Shown: piece after piece, positions 50,066 through 60,026 of the stretch
Numbering within the stretch: the first letter of the stretch is position 1
How the letters are laid out: each line of letters starts with the position of its first letter
Assembly: GCF_904846235.1 (NCBI RefSeq)
Contig: NZ_CAJGZN010000001.1
Span: 186,001-250,000 of the forward strand
Source: Psychrobacter immobilis
Lineage (GTDB): Bacteria; Pseudomonadota; Gammaproteobacteria; Pseudomonadales; Moraxellaceae
Length of the DNA: 64,000 bases
Direction: 5' to 3'
The notes under the pieces: model-generated
Seen by the model: only the letters and a program-made list of their open reading frames with translations
What the model was told of the DNA's origin: nothing
Database searches by the model: none
Position numbers and translations under genes: made by a program

Positions 50066-50169
50066 GTCTTTAGGTAATCTTTTAGGTGCTCTGCTAAGTG
50101 ACAGTTCAACGATCGCAGTACTGACCTCAAATACAATACTTTGATAACTTCAAAATATATGGTAAAACC

Positions 50170-50868
50170 ATGAATAAAGTAATTAACTCTCCAGTTGTCG
50201 TCGCTCTAGACAATATGACGGTAAAGGCTTCTTTAGCGTTAGCTGACCAGTTAGATCCATCCCAATGTCGATTGAAAGTCGGTAAAGAGCTGTTTACGCG
50301 TTGTGGTCCTGATATCATCAAGGCATTACATCAACGTGATTTTGAAGTGTTCTTAGACTTGAAATTTCATGATATTCCGAATACCACTGCTCAAGCAGTA
50401 TTGGCTGCCGCTGAACTTGGTGTATGGATGGTGAATGTCCATGCTAGCGCAGGTCTAGAGGCCATGTCGTTGGCAAAACAGCGCTTGCTAGATAGAGATC
50501 TCGATACCTTACTTATTGCAGTTACTGTATTAACCTCTATGGATAGTGAAGCGTTGATGCAAACAGGCATCACTGATAGCTTAGATACCCAAGTAAGCCG
50601 ACTAGCACAACTGACTAAGCAAGCTGGTCTAGATGGGGTAGTTTGCTCGGCTCAAGAAGCAAAGGCACTTAAAGCATTATGTGGTCAGGATTTTAAACTG
50701 GTAACGCCTGGCATACGCCTAGCTGAAGACAATGCGGATGATCAAAAACGTATCTGTACACCAAGTCAGGCGCTAATAGACGGTTCCGATTATTTAGTCA
50801 TTGGTCGTTCGATCACTCAAGCCTCAGACCCTGCTGCTAAACTACAGACAATACTTCAAAGTATTTAA
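50170..50868 (+). CDS. pyrF: orotidine 5'-phosphate decarboxylase
   Basis: Final step of UMP synthesis. The TIM-barrel active site [12 protein letters not shown] holds the Asp-x-Lys-x-x-Asp charge network; VVALDNM opens the fold and [17 protein letters not shown] and [13 protein letters not shown] form the phosphate loop. 232 residues. Probably the last gene of an ihfB-lapA-pyrF unit, closed by a strong terminator. Confidence 0.97.
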   Translation: MNKVINSPVVVALDNMTVKASLALADQLDPSQCRLKVGKELFTRCGPDIIKALHQRDFEVFLDLKFHDIPNTTAQAVLAAAELGVWMVNVHASAGLEAMSLAKQRLLDRDLDTLLIAVTVLTSMDSEALMQTGITDSLDTQVSRLAQLTKQAGLDGVVCSAQEAKALKALCGQDFKLVTPGIRLAEDNADDQKRICTPSQALIDGSDYLVIGRSITQASDPAAKLQTILQSI

Positions 50869-50886
50869 GTTTGAATAGATGTTAAG

Positions 50887-50917
50887 AAAAAAAGACAGCC
50901 TAAATGGCTGTCTTTTT
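50887..50917 (+). terminator. terminator of pyrF
   Basis: AAAAAAAGACAGCC-TAAAT-GGCTGTCTTTTT, perfect stem. The stem core is nearly the same as that of the terminator at 437-465. Confidence 0.92.
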
Positions 50918-51093
50918 ACTTTTTGATGGTCAAGGAAAAGCTGCTACACTACTTAAATTTATTCTTACAACCTTTCTAAAATATAATAACTATATTGACA
51001 ACGCTCATGTAGCTAAAGATCAGTAGTACTGCTATGAGCGTTTATCGCTAATTAGATTTTTAATAATAACGCCACTAAGTGATGTTGGATAAT

Positions 51094-51891
51094 ATGAAAT
51101 TACAGATATTGAGTGACTTACATATTGATAGTTATGCACGTCAATCGCACCCCGTTGGACATATTCCCAAAACTGATGCAGATATAGTGCTGGTAGCAGG
51201 GGATACTGCTAATAGCGACAAAGGTATGCCGTGGTTGCAAGAACAAGCGGCGCGCTTAGAAATTCCCCTGATTACTATCGCTGGTAATCATGAATACTTT
51301 GATGAAGACGTATTGAGCTTTGACCGTAAACTGGCAACTTGGGATAACTATGATGCTGCGTATAATCAAGGCGTTCGCGTATTACAATGTCAGCATATCG
51401 ATATTGGTGATATACGCCTTTTAGGTTGTACGCTTTGGACTGATTATCAGTATCATGCTAACGAAGACACCATGGCCGCTGCTCGTCATTTTATGCGTGA
51501 CTATAAGCAAATCTATGCAGGCAACGAACTGTTTTCGCCTGAAGTATCTATGCAGATTCATGCCAAGCATCGTCAGTGGCTACAGCAAGCTTTGATGGAA
51601 TCTCATAAACTTGGTAAAAAAACAGTAGTCATGAGTCATCACAGCGTCAGTTCGTTATCAGTATCTGAAAAATATGCCAATCTACCGAGTAATGCGGCTT
51701 TCGTTAGTGACTTGTCAGGGTGGATGCACGAAGACTGGGCACCGATGCTATGGGTACATGGACATACTCATGAAGCATTTGATTATAGAATTGGTAATAC
51801 GCGAGTGATCGTCAATCCACGAGCCTATCCAAATGAGGTTAGTAGTACGGCATTAGAGTTTGCATGGGACAAAGTTATTGATATTGGCTAG
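51094..51891 (+). CDS. calcineurin-like metallophosphoesterase
   Basis: All five motifs of the family are in order: SDLHID, AGDTANS, AGNHEYF, MSHHSVSS and VHGHTHEAFD, giving the bimetallic site. 265 residues from the ATG at 51094; GTG/ATG codons at 51079 and 51082 are possible starts. The substrate is unknown; the group includes proteins acting on nucleotides, phosphoproteins or nucleic acids. Monocistronic between pyrF and the histidine phosphatase gene. Confidence 0.88.
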   Translation: MKLQILSDLHIDSYARQSHPVGHIPKTDADIVLVAGDTANSDKGMPWLQEQAARLEIPLITIAGNHEYFDEDVLSFDRKLATWDNYDAAYNQGVRVLQCQHIDIGDIRLLGCTLWTDYQYHANEDTMAAARHFMRDYKQIYAGNELFSPEVSMQIHAKHRQWLQQALMESHKLGKKTVVMSHHSVSSLSVSEKYANLPSNAAFVSDLSGWMHEDWAPMLWVHGHTHEAFDYRIGNTRVIVNPRAYPNEVSSTALEFAWDKVIDIG

Positions 51892-52049
51892 GACCGTGTG
51901 TAAATATCTTGTAAATCTTCATTTATTCTAGACATAGACTCTTTTGAATAAAGCGTTTTTTTTAAAGAGTGCAGAGTATTTATAAGATATATTGCAACTA
52001 GATTTGTCTGTGGTTCATTCCTGATAAGAAATCTGCTAGGCTTGCTGTC

Positions 52050-52886
52050 ATGAGTAAATATTTGAATAACACCCTGTCAAAAATATCTGCTGACAAGCTT
52101 GCGAGTCATACCCCAAGCGCGCCTGCACCTTCGCACCTACCAAATAGCATGATCTCCTCCGTCAGTCTATTGCCTGAAAATAAGCGGCTGATTCTATTTA
52201 CTAGGCACTCTTTACGCGAGCGTTCTGATGGTAATGGTTTTGCCAGCTATCAGTTACCGTTGACTCCTAAAGGACGCATACTGGCAAAGTCTTGGGGTCG
52301 TTGGTTATCAGGTCATCTACCATATTCGCTCGATGTCGATAGTATCTCTAGCCCCATTGGGCGTTGTATCGATACCGCGCAGCTGATGCAAGAGGGGGCA
52401 GGACTACGGCGTGACATTACGCATCAATCATTGTTAGTTGAGCCTGGTAGCCTCGTCACCGAGCCTGAAATAGCCAACCCTGTGTTCAAAGAAATTGGCG
52501 TCCTGAACTTTATTAATCGTTTTTTGCAAGGCAATCTCGAAGGGACTAAAAACACCTATCAAGGCGGTTTGGATATCCTGTCGCTTTTTTACCAGAATCA
52601 GCCGCAGCATGGCCATCTGATGCTTGCTGTGAGTCATGATACGTTGCTATCTGCGTTCTTAGCCGTTATGTTCGATGTGGTAGAGATTGATTGGAATGAT
52701 TGGCCAAAGATGATGGAGGGCGTATTCTTATGGTTCGATGATAAGCCATTTGATCAAGCGAGCGCGCATTTTATTTGGCGAGGTCAGGTATATACTCGGC
52801 CGATTAGTTCATTATTAGACGGTTATCGTGCAGCTGGTTACCATCCTAGTAAGTTGCTATTGCCACCAGAAGTGCAGTGGAATTGA
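52050..52886 (+). CDS. histidine phosphatase superfamily protein
   Basis: The phosphoglycerate-mutase fold is shown by LILFTRHSLRERSDG (Arg52-His53, phospho-acceptor; the usual RHG is RHS here), SSPIGRCIDTAQLM and the second His in AVSHDTLLS (His196). The domain covers about residues 46-230. Residues 1-44 are a polar lead without a signal peptide. The substrate is unassigned. The gene is convergent with rpsT and shares its terminator. Confidence 0.82.
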   Translation: MSKYLNNTLSKISADKLASHTPSAPAPSHLPNSMISSVSLLPENKRLILFTRHSLRERSDGNGFASYQLPLTPKGRILAKSWGRWLSGHLPYSLDVDSISSPIGRCIDTAQLMQEGAGLRRDITHQSLLVEPGSLVTEPEIANPVFKEIGVLNFINRFLQGNLEGTKNTYQGGLDILSLFYQNQPQHGHLMLAVSHDTLLSAFLAVMFDVVEIDWNDWPKMMEGVFLWFDDKPFDQASAHFIWRGQVYTRPISSLLDGYRAAGYHPSKLLLPPEVQWN

Positions 52887-52958
52887 TGTTTTGTTCTTAA
52901 TCGCACATTGAAATGAGTTGATAGGGAAGCAATTCATTTAATACATTCTAGTAGACGT

Positions 52959-53003
52959 AAAAAAACCTTGCCACGGTATTAGAACCAGTGACAAGGTTTT
53001 AGT
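52959..53003. terminator. bidirectional terminator between the histidine phosphatase gene and rpsT
   Basis: AAAACCTTGCCAC (52962-52974) pairs with GTGACAAGGTTTT (52988-53000) with one mismatch and a 13-base loop. The A run before it gives the T tract for rpsT on the minus strand. Confidence 0.85.
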
Positions 53004-53046
53004 CATTACGCTATAAAAGCGAAATGCGGTCTAACCAATACAAATC

Positions 53047-53313
53047 TTAAGCTTGTAGGCCTTTGATTGTTTTGTTTAGGCGGCTCTTACGACGAGCAGC
53101 TTTATTCTTATGAATAATACCTTTGTCAGCCATACGATCAAGAACTGGTACCGCTTTTTTGTAAGCTTCGGTAGCCGCGTCATAATCTTTAGCTGCGATA
53201 GCCGCATCAACACGTTTTAAGTAAGTACGAACCATAGAGCGTTGTGACGCAGAGTTCTGACGACGTTTGGTGTTTTGACGGGCGCGTTTACGAGCTTGTG
53301 CAGTATTAGCCAC
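53047..53313 (-). CDS. rpsT: 30S ribosomal protein S20
   Basis: Early 16S-rRNA-binding protein. A GTG start at 53313 follows AAGGAG with 6 bases between; it gives (M)[17 protein letters not shown], the conserved start, and 88 residues. Longer reading upstream is not translated. The [21 protein letters not shown]-terminus is canonical. A non-ATG start is also used by E. coli rpsT, where it limits translation for autoregulation. Confidence 0.97.
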   Translation of the reverse strand: MANTAQARKRARQNTKRRQNSASQRSMVRTYLKRVDAAIAAKDYDAATEAYKKAVPVLDRMADKGIIHKNKAARRKSRLNKTIKGLQA

Positions 53314-53777
53314 GCGTATCTCCTTGATAAAGATAGATAAAAATATGAATGTTGATTGCAATAATGGGTTTAACAATCATCGGTGACGAGCAGCCGTCTC
53401 GTCAAATATGATGTCGATGTCTGATATTAAAGTATCTAATATGAATAGATCATCGTAAGCGTCAGAGCTGTTTGGAATAATTAAACAGCGTTGACGTGTA
53501 AAGCCGATTATCTTAGCAAATTATTGAACTAAGGACAATATATTTGATGATTAATGCTCAAAGAAGTTACGTAATATCATCGAATTTGGGTCATTCTAGT
53601 AACTAAATCAGTAGTAAGCGCTGACAGACATAGAGGGTTGATAAAATCTCTTACAATATATCCTATATAATAGCGTCAGTTATTGAGGAATTTAGGTATG
53701 ATATTCTAACGATAGACCTTGATATAGGTATTTTCTCATCAATATAGTTCATCTAATGTTATATAAGTGGATAGGGT
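53314..53777. other. divergent region upstream of rpsT
   Basis: 460 bases without an ORF. A TATAAT (53666-53671) on the plus strand may serve the NAD(P)-binding protein gene; its possible -35 TTGATA is too far (22 bases). No terminator or known RNA is seen. Confidence 0.4.
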
Positions 53778-54479
53778 ATGCAGCGAAAAGCAATTGTGAT
53801 TGGCGCAACGGGGTTAGTAGGGCAGCATTTGGTAAAGCAACTGAGTGAGCTTTATGACACATTGATTGTGATTGCTCGTCGCCCGCCACGCTACATTAAT
53901 GCCAGCATGCGTTTTTATCAAATCAATGATTTTGATAATCTCTCTGAAGTGTTTGCAAGTGTTGGTGCCGATCGAACCACGGATGCTTTTAGTTGTTTGG
54001 GTACGACAAAAAAGCAGGCTGGTAGTGATGAGGCTTTTCGCAAGGTAGATCGAGACTATAACGTAAACTTTGCTAAGTTGTGTCGTGATAAAGGGGTAGA
54101 GAATTTCTTTTTACTCTCTTCAATGAATGCAGATATTGACAGTCGTTTTTTATACAATCGAGTTAAGGCTGAGACAGAGCAGGCTGTTATGGCATTAGAT
54201 TTTGGCCAATTGGTCGTCTTCCGTCCGTCACTATTGCTTGGCAAACATAAAGGCCGTCCGCTTGAGAGCATTGGTCAAAAAGCCTTTAAACTTATTTCTC
54301 CCTTGGTATCAGAGTCGCTATCGCTACATCCTATTTCTGCTAAACGCGTTGCTAGTGCTATGGCCATGAGCGCTCATGATATCTACCATCGTAGTAAATA
54401 TCGTACTGAACCTCAAATCAAGCGTACTGACATTATCGAAAATAAGCAGATGCTAGCGATGACCCGTGTTAAAAAATAA
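53778..54479 (+). CDS. NAD(P)-binding Rossmann-fold protein (atypical SDR, HTATIP2-like)
   Basis: Starts with AIVIGATGLVGQHLVKQL, the G-x-x-G-x-x-G loop of atypical short-chain dehydrogenases, followed by FSCLGTTKKQAGS and LLSSMNAD; a Tyr-x-x-x-Lys pair is present in FLYNRVKAETE. This is the usual set for the SDR-a5/HTATIP2 or YbjT-like group. 233 residues. The substrate is unknown. GGATAGGG precedes the ATG. Confidence 0.8.
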   Translation: MQRKAIVIGATGLVGQHLVKQLSELYDTLIVIARRPPRYINASMRFYQINDFDNLSEVFASVGADRTTDAFSCLGTTKKQAGSDEAFRKVDRDYNVNFAKLCRDKGVENFFLLSSMNADIDSRFLYNRVKAETEQAVMALDFGQLVVFRPSLLLGKHKGRPLESIGQKAFKLISPLVSESLSLHPISAKRVASAMAMSAHDIYHRSKYRTEPQIKRTDIIENKQMLAMTRVKK

Positions 54480-54669
54480 AAGGACAGCTTTTCTAGTGAT
54501 AGATTCAGTCTTAAAACTGGAAAGTTACAGATATCGATTGTTAATTGCATTAGGACAAGATTGCATTAGAACAAGAATACAAGAGTAAAAAACACAATAA
54601 CTATTATCAAAGCATCAATAAGTATTGAAATAACAGTCAGGTGAAACACTAAAACAAGGAGCAGGAGCA

Positions 54670-55206
54670 ATGTCAGAATCGATACAAATGGATAGAGGGA
54701 ATTTTGTGACTTGTGATCTATTGGATGCCAATCCTGAGTTGCAAGTATGCTTACCAAACATCGAAGGTAAGTCATTCCGTCAGTTTGGTGCAAAAGACAA
54801 ATTCTGCGGTGAAATCGTGACGGTCAAGTGCTTTGAAGACAATAGCCGTGTTAAGTCACTGTTGAATAGCGATGGCAAAGATAAAGAAGGCAATGGCAAG
54901 GTATTGGTTGTTGATGGCGGCGGCTCTATGCGCTGTGCACTACTAGGCGATATGATTGCACAATCGGCTATCGATAATGGCTGGGCTGGGGTTGTTGTAT
55001 ATGGTTGTGTCCGCGATGTTGATGACATGGCAGAGATGGATATTGGTGTGATGGCGCTTGGTTGTATCCCGCGCAAATCAACCCGCCGTGATGAAGGTCA
55101 AACGGATATCGAAATCAGCTTCGGTGATTTGACGTTGAATTCGGGTATGTTTGTTTATGCGGATAACAATGGCATCATCGCTAGCGATAAACCACTTATC
55201 AGCTGA
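54670..55206 (+). CDS. rraA: RraA family protein (ribonuclease E activity regulator / HMG aldolase fold)
   Basis: Members of this fold inhibit RNase E (E. coli RraA) or act as 4-hydroxy-4-methyl-2-oxoglutarate/oxaloacetate lyases; sequence alone does not separate them. Motifs: VDGGGSMRCALLGDMIAQ, GWAGVVVYGCVRD and IPRKSTRRDEGQTDIEISFG. 178 residues, slightly longer than E. coli RraA (161). AAGGAG and CAGGAG both precede the ATG. The last codons form the left arm of the terminator. Confidence 0.9.
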   Translation: MSESIQMDRGNFVTCDLLDANPELQVCLPNIEGKSFRQFGAKDKFCGEIVTVKCFEDNSRVKSLLNSDGKDKEGNGKVLVVDGGGSMRCALLGDMIAQSAIDNGWAGVVVYGCVRDVDDMAEMDIGVMALGCIPRKSTRRDEGQTDIEISFGDLTLNSGMFVYADNNGIIASDKPLIS

Positions 55207-55266
55207 AGTTTTAGGCTTGGCTTGACTCGCGAAAATGAAAACCTCAGCTGATAAGTTGGGGTTTTT
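55192..55266 (+). terminator. terminator whose stem starts inside rraA
   Basis: ACTTATCAGCTGA (55194-55206, including the rraA stop) pairs exactly with TCAGCTGATAAGT (55244-55256) across a 37-base loop that holds a smaller GTTTT/AAAAC pairing; GGGGTTTTTT follows. Confidence 0.75.
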
Positions 55267-55360
55267 TGTTATGTAACGACAGTTAAAGCGCAATAATCGT
55301 TGTTAACCCTCAATCATTAATGAGTAAACTCTTAAGTGACAAACCGTTACGGCATAAGTT

Positions 55361-55388
55361 TTGGTAATTGCTCAAATATTCGTATAAT
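55361..55388 (+). promoter_or_regulatory. probable mfd promoter
   Basis: TTGGTA (55361-55366), 16-base spacer, TATAAT (55383-55388); a start near 55395 gives a leader of about 29 bases. Confidence 0.45.
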
Positions 55389-55423
55389 AGCTTTCTGACT
55401 CCTTAACTTTGATTCTACTCTTT

Positions 55424-58400
55424 ATGCCTATTACTGCTCTGACTGACGCGTTTGACCCTATTAACCAGCAGTTGTTTCCTATCCAAAATGCCGAGCGGCG
55501 TTGGCTAGCGCCTGTCCATGGTGCGGTCAGCAGTTTATGGTTGGCAAGCTTGGTGCAAACACCTATGTGGAATGTTGCCGAGCGCCTAAAAGTTGTGGTG
55601 GCACGTGACCAAAACCAACTCAATCAAATAGAGACTGAGCTGGCATTTTGCGGAGTCGATGCTTATGTATTCCCTGACTGGGAGACACTAACTTATGATG
55701 AGCTATCACCGCATCAAGACATCGTTAGTGAGCGCATCAATCTGTTGACGGATATGCCAAAAACGGGCGTGCTGCTCATCTCAGTACAGGCGCTGGTGCA
55801 TCGCGTCGCACCGCCAAGCTGGTTAATTGGTCAGCATTTTGATTTGAGTGTTGGCGATCGATTTGATATCAATACCCAACGTGGGCTGTTGGCAAAAGCA
55901 GGTTACCGCGCGGTTGAAAATGTCTTTGAACCAGGTGAGTTTGCGGTACGTGGCAGTATTATTGATATTTTTGCCATGGGTCAGCCTTTTCCGCTACGTT
56001 TAGACTTGTTCGATGACGAAATCGAAACGATTCGCTTTTTTCATCCTCAAACGCAGCGTACATTGACTGCTGATGATTTGAAGGCGATGTTAACGGGCAA
56101 CGATACCAGTATGGCAAAAGAATCGCTGTCACTACTGCACAAAATGCCAGATATCTCTAAACCTATTGAACAATTTCAAATCTTGCCTGCAAAAGAGTTT
56201 CCACTTGACGAAGGGCGGGAGACGTTTCGCACGAACTTTGCTGCGATGTTCCCTAATACCAGTAGCCGTAAGTCTGAGCTGCACAAAGACGTAATGGCAG
56301 GAATTGCTAGTAGCGGATTAGAGTATTATCAACCACTATTTTTTGACTTAAAAGACTGGAAGGCGGAGAGTAGTTTATTTTCCTATTTACCAAGCGATGC
56401 GTTATTTATCACCGATGAATTAATCAATGAAAAACAAGCTGATTACTGGTCACAAATCCAGCGCCGCTACGAAGAGCGTCGCCATGATATTGATAAGCCT
56501 ATCGTAGAGCCAGCAATGCTGTATCTATTATCTAACGCGCTTAACGAGCAGTTAAACCAGTATCCACGAGTAATATTAAGTGCTCGTGATGAACTGGCTA
56601 TGATGAATGATGTGGCAGCGCTAGAAGGTCAAGATTCCTCTCAGCCGCAACTCTCACTAACGCCTACTAAACAACAAGGACTAGTGACATTAAGTGCTGA
56701 AGAGCCGCCACAGTTAGCAGTCAATCATCAAAAGTCTGAACCATTATCAGAATTGCTCGACTTCTTGGATACGCAATCAAAGACTTCAACACCCGTACTG
56801 ATCGTTGCAGAAACCGCAGGCCGTCGCGAGATTCTCATTGAACTGTTCAAAGGTAAGATTGATATCAAGGCGTATGATAGCTTTGAAGCCTTTCTAGCTG
56901 CAGATAAAACCAGCGCTATTGATAACAGTCATCTACCACATGTCGGTCTGACCGTAGCGCCAATTGAGCGCGGTGTCTATGTGCCTGAGCGCTTGGTGTT
57001 GATTAGTGAGACGCAGCTGTTTGGTCGTCAAGTTTTACAGACGCGCCGTCGTCGCCAAAGCGGGGTATCAGAAGAGTTCTTGGTTAAAAGCGTCACTGAG
57101 ATAACAGATGGCAGTCCAGTAGTGCATATTGAGCATGGTATCGGTCGTTATAATGGCTTGATTACCTTAGATGTGGGCGATGGCGAGCAAGAGTTTATCC
57201 ATTTAAAATATTCTGATGACGCTAGTATCTATGTGCCAGTTGCCAATTTGCAAATGATTAGCCGTTATAGTGGCGGCGATCCAGCCTTAGCACCGCTACA
57301 TAAGATTGGTAGTGGTAAATGGGACCGAGCCAAGCAAAAAGCATTAGAGCAAATTCATGACGTCGCTGCTGAATTGCTCAATATGCAGGCAAGACGTGAG
57401 GCCAAAGTTGGTATTCATTTCAAGATAGACCCATCGCAGTATGAGCTATTTGCCAGTCAGTTTGCCTTTGAAGAAACCGCTGACCAGGCCAACGCCATTC
57501 ATGCCGTAATGGAAGACATGAGACAAAACCAACCGATGGATCGTCTTATTTGTGGCGACGTTGGTTTTGGTAAAACAGAAGTCGCGATGCGAGCGGCGTT
57601 TATTGCCGTTAGTGCTGGTTATCAGGTTGCCGTCCTGGTGCCTACCACATTACTTGCCGGTCAGCATGAAGACAATTTCCGCGATCGTTTTGCCGATTGG
57701 CCAGTTCGTATTGAAAGTTTATCGCGCTTTGGCGGCAAAAAACATCAAGAAATGGTATTGGCTGATTTGGCTGCTGGCAAAGTGGACATTGTCATTGGCA
57801 CTCATAAACTGCTACAACCAGATGTGAAATTTGCCAACCTTGGCCTGATGATTGTTGATGAAGAGCATCGCTTTGGAGTGCGTCATAAGGAACGTATCAA
57901 AGCCATTCAGACAGATGTTGATAGCATGTCTATGACGGCGACTCCGATCCCTAGAACGCTAAATATGGCGCTCTCAGGTATGCGTGATATGTCGATTATC
58001 GCCACACCGCCTGCCCGTCGTCTTGCCATCAAAACTTTTGTAATGCAAAAGACAGAAGCCCTGATGAAAGAAGCCATATTGCGTGAGTTATTACGTGGTG
58101 GGCAGGTCTATCTACTACATAATGATGTTGCTAGTATCGAGCGTATGGCAGAGACCATTCGTGACCTAGTGCCAGAAGCGCGAGTAGGGGTGGCACATGG
58201 GCAAATGCAAGAGCGTCAGCTTGAGCAGATCATGCAGCAGTTTTATCATAAAAAGTTCAACGTGTTGGTTTGCTCTACCATTATCGAGACGGGTATTGAT
58301 GTGCCCAATGCTAATACGATTATCATTGAGCGTGCAGATAAGTTTGGTCTTGCGCAATTACATCAGCTGCGTGGCCGAGTAGGACGTAGTCATCATCAAG

Positions 58401-59134
58401 CGTATTGTTACTTACTAGTGCCATCTCTAAAAGGACTCAAAGGTGATGCCAAGCGCCGTTTACATGCGATTGAACGCGCCAATACTTTGGGTGCAGGTTT
58501 TATGCTGGCAAGTGAGGATTTAGAGATTCGCGGCGCAGGTGAGATATTGGGTAAGCAGCAAAGTGGCAATATGCAGGCGATTGGTTTTAGCTTATACATG
58601 GATATGCTTGAGCGTGCGACTAAAGCCATTAAAGCTGGCAAGGAGCCTGATTTAAATACACCATTGTCGCTAACCAGTGAAATAAACTTACATAGTTCTG
58701 CTCTTATTCCAGAAGAGTATCTACATGACGTGCATCAGCGCTTATTGTTCTATAAGCGTATTAGTAATACCGATGATAAAGAAGCATTGACAGATATTCG
58801 TACGGAGATGATAGACCGCTTTGGAGCACTGCCAGATCAAACCAAGCAGCTATTCGCTATTCATGGATTACGCTTACAAGCAGAGCCGCTTAAGATTAAC
58901 AAAATTGATGCCAACAGTAGTAGTATGACGCTGGAATTTGCGCCAGATACTCCAGTTGATGCGTTAGCGATTATTAAGTTGATCCAATCAAATGGTCAGC
59001 ATTATCGTATGAATGGCGCATCTGGTATCCGTTACCAAAATAGCGATAAACTGGCCACACCGCAACAGCGCGTAACGGTCATACAAGAGCTGCTGCGCTA
59101 TTTTAGCGAGCACATGGTGACAGAGCCTGCTTAG
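55424..59134 (+). CDS. mfd: transcription-repair coupling factor Mfd
   Basis: Removes stalled RNA polymerase at DNA lesions and recruits UvrA. UvrB-like N-terminal module (AFCGVDAYVFPDWETL-type region, about 1-330), RNA-polymerase-interaction domain with VVHIEHGIGRYNGL (about 565), RecG-like translocase with Walker A GDVGFGKTE (about 710), DEEH box VDEEHRFGV (about 811), SMTATPIPRTLNMALSGMRD and the RGRVGRSHHQAYCYLL motif VI, then the UvrA-blocking C-terminal domain. 1236 residues; E. coli has 1148. The ATG at 55424 is preferred to an upstream TTG. No Shine-Dalgarno is visible. Confidence 0.97.
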   Translation: MPITALTDAFDPINQQLFPIQNAERRWLAPVHGAVSSLWLASLVQTPMWNVAERLKVVVARDQNQLNQIETELAFCGVDAYVFPDWETLTYDELSPHQDIVSERINLLTDMPKTGVLLISVQALVHRVAPPSWLIGQHFDLSVGDRFDINTQRGLLAKAGYRAVENVFEPGEFAVRGSIIDIFAMGQPFPLRLDLFDDEIETIRFFHPQTQRTLTADDLKAMLTGNDTSMAKESLSLLHKMPDISKPIEQFQILPAKEFPLDEGRETFRTNFAAMFPNTSSRKSELHKDVMAGIASSGLEYYQPLFFDLKDWKAESSLFSYLPSDALFITDELINEKQADYWSQIQRRYEERRHDIDKPIVEPAMLYLLSNALNEQLNQYPRVILSARDELAMMNDVAALEGQDSSQPQLSLTPTKQQGLVTLSAEEPPQLAVNHQKSEPLSELLDFLDTQSKTSTPVLIVAETAGRREILIELFKGKIDIKAYDSFEAFLAADKTSAIDNSHLPHVGLTVAPIERGVYVPERLVLISETQLFGRQVLQTRRRRQSGVSEEFLVKSVTEITDGSPVVHIEHGIGRYNGLITLDVGDGEQEFIHLKYSDDASIYVPVANLQMISRYSGGDPALAPLHKIGSGKWDRAKQKALEQIHDVAAELLNMQARREAKVGIHFKIDPSQYELFASQFAFEETADQANAIHAVMEDMRQNQPMDRLICGDVGFGKTEVAMRAAFIAVSAGYQVAVLVPTTLLAGQHEDNFRDRFADWPVRIESLSRFGGKKHQEMVLADLAAGKVDIVIGTHKLLQPDVKFANLGLMIVDEEHRFGVRHKERIKAIQTDVDSMSMTATPIPRTLNMALSGMRDMSIIATPPARRLAIKTFVMQKTEALMKEAILRELLRGGQVYLLHNDVASIERMAETIRDLVPEARVGVAHGQMQERQLEQIMQQFYHKKFNVLVCSTIIETGIDVPNANTIIIERADKFGLAQLHQLRGRVGRSHHQAYCYLLVPSLKGLKGDAKRRLHAIERANTLGAGFMLASEDLEIRGAGEILGKQQSGNMQAIGFSLYMDMLERATKAIKAGKEPDLNTPLSLTSEINLHSSALIPEEYLHDVHQRLLFYKRISNTDDKEALTDIRTEMIDRFGALPDQTKQLFAIHGLRLQAEPLKINKIDANSSSMTLEFAPDTPVDALAIIKLIQSNGQHYRMNGASGIRYQNSDKLATPQQRVTVIQELLRYFSEHMVTEPA

Positions 59135-59283
59135 TACATGGCTAGATATCAGTAGGCTCAGTAGTCATATTAAACCAATAAATTATGGTGCTATTTTATC
59201 AACCCGATAACTGATAAAATAGCCCAACTAACTTTTTAACCCTCTGTATTTTATTTGCATTAAACAACAAGAGAACCGTCATT

Positions 59284-59715
59284 ATGTTCCAACTTCATCA
59301 TAAACTTGCTGCTGATAGTTTTTTAGTGGGGGATTTTCCATTATCCACTTGTCGTTTAATCAATGACTGCCAATTTCCTTGGCTGATATTAGTGCCACGT
59401 GTCTCCGGTATCAAAGAGTTATATGAGCTGTCTGAGGCAGATCAAACACAGTTTTTACGAGAGTCCAGCTGGTTGTCGAGTCAGTTAGCTAAAACCTTTC
59501 AAGCCGATAAAATGAATGTGGCCGCTCTTGGTAATCAAGTGCCACAACTTCATTTCCATCATATTGTCCGTTATCAAAATGACATGCAATGGCCAAACCC
59601 AGTATGGGGTGTGCCAGCTGTGCCATATACTAAAGAAGTGTTGGCGCAAATGCAGCAAACATTGATGATGGCATTACGTGGTCATCACCAAATGCCGTTT
59701 GATTGGCAAATGTAA
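59284..59715 (+). CDS. HIT-domain nucleotide-binding protein
   Basis: A single HIT domain: VPQLHFHHIVR (His90, His92, His93, Arg96) near the C-terminus and WPNPVWGV after it, as in the short proteobacterial HIT subfamily. HIT proteins hydrolyse or transfer nucleotide phosphates (for example ApnA, adenylylated lysines); the substrate is unknown here. 143 residues. It lies 149 bases after mfd and ends at a very strong terminator. Confidence 0.88.
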   Translation: MFQLHHKLAADSFLVGDFPLSTCRLINDCQFPWLILVPRVSGIKELYELSEADQTQFLRESSWLSSQLAKTFQADKMNVAALGNQVPQLHFHHIVRYQNDMQWPNPVWGVPAVPYTKEVLAQMQQTLMMALRGHHQMPFDWQM

Positions 59716-59769
59716 TTATCAATCTATCCTACCTTTAATAAGAATAGCTTGAACCTTAATTTTATATGT

Positions 59770-59813
59770 AAAAAGAGAGGCCAGATACTTAAATGTATCT
59801 GGCCTCTCTTTTT
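59770..59813. terminator. 19-bp perfect bidirectional terminator
   Basis: AAAAAGAGAGGCCAGATAC, loop TTAAAT, exact complement with TTTTT end. The longest perfect stem in the window. Confidence 0.93.
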
Positions 59814-60026
59814 ATTTAAATTTGGATAAAAACTGTAAAACAGTGAATAAACTAGACAAAAGGTCGCCTTATAGTCATCAGTAACCTTGTTTAAACTTAT
59901 TTCAAAAGTATAATATATTATTAGATATATCTTATGATAAATCGTCATAAGGACAAATAACGTACATATGTTAGTGTAGTATGCCTTTGTCTCTCAGGTA
60001 GCTCACCTTATTTAAGTGAATTTCAT
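59814..60026. other. spacer before the cyclase gene
   Basis: Non-coding and AT-rich; it should contain the cyclase promoter. Confidence 0.3.
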
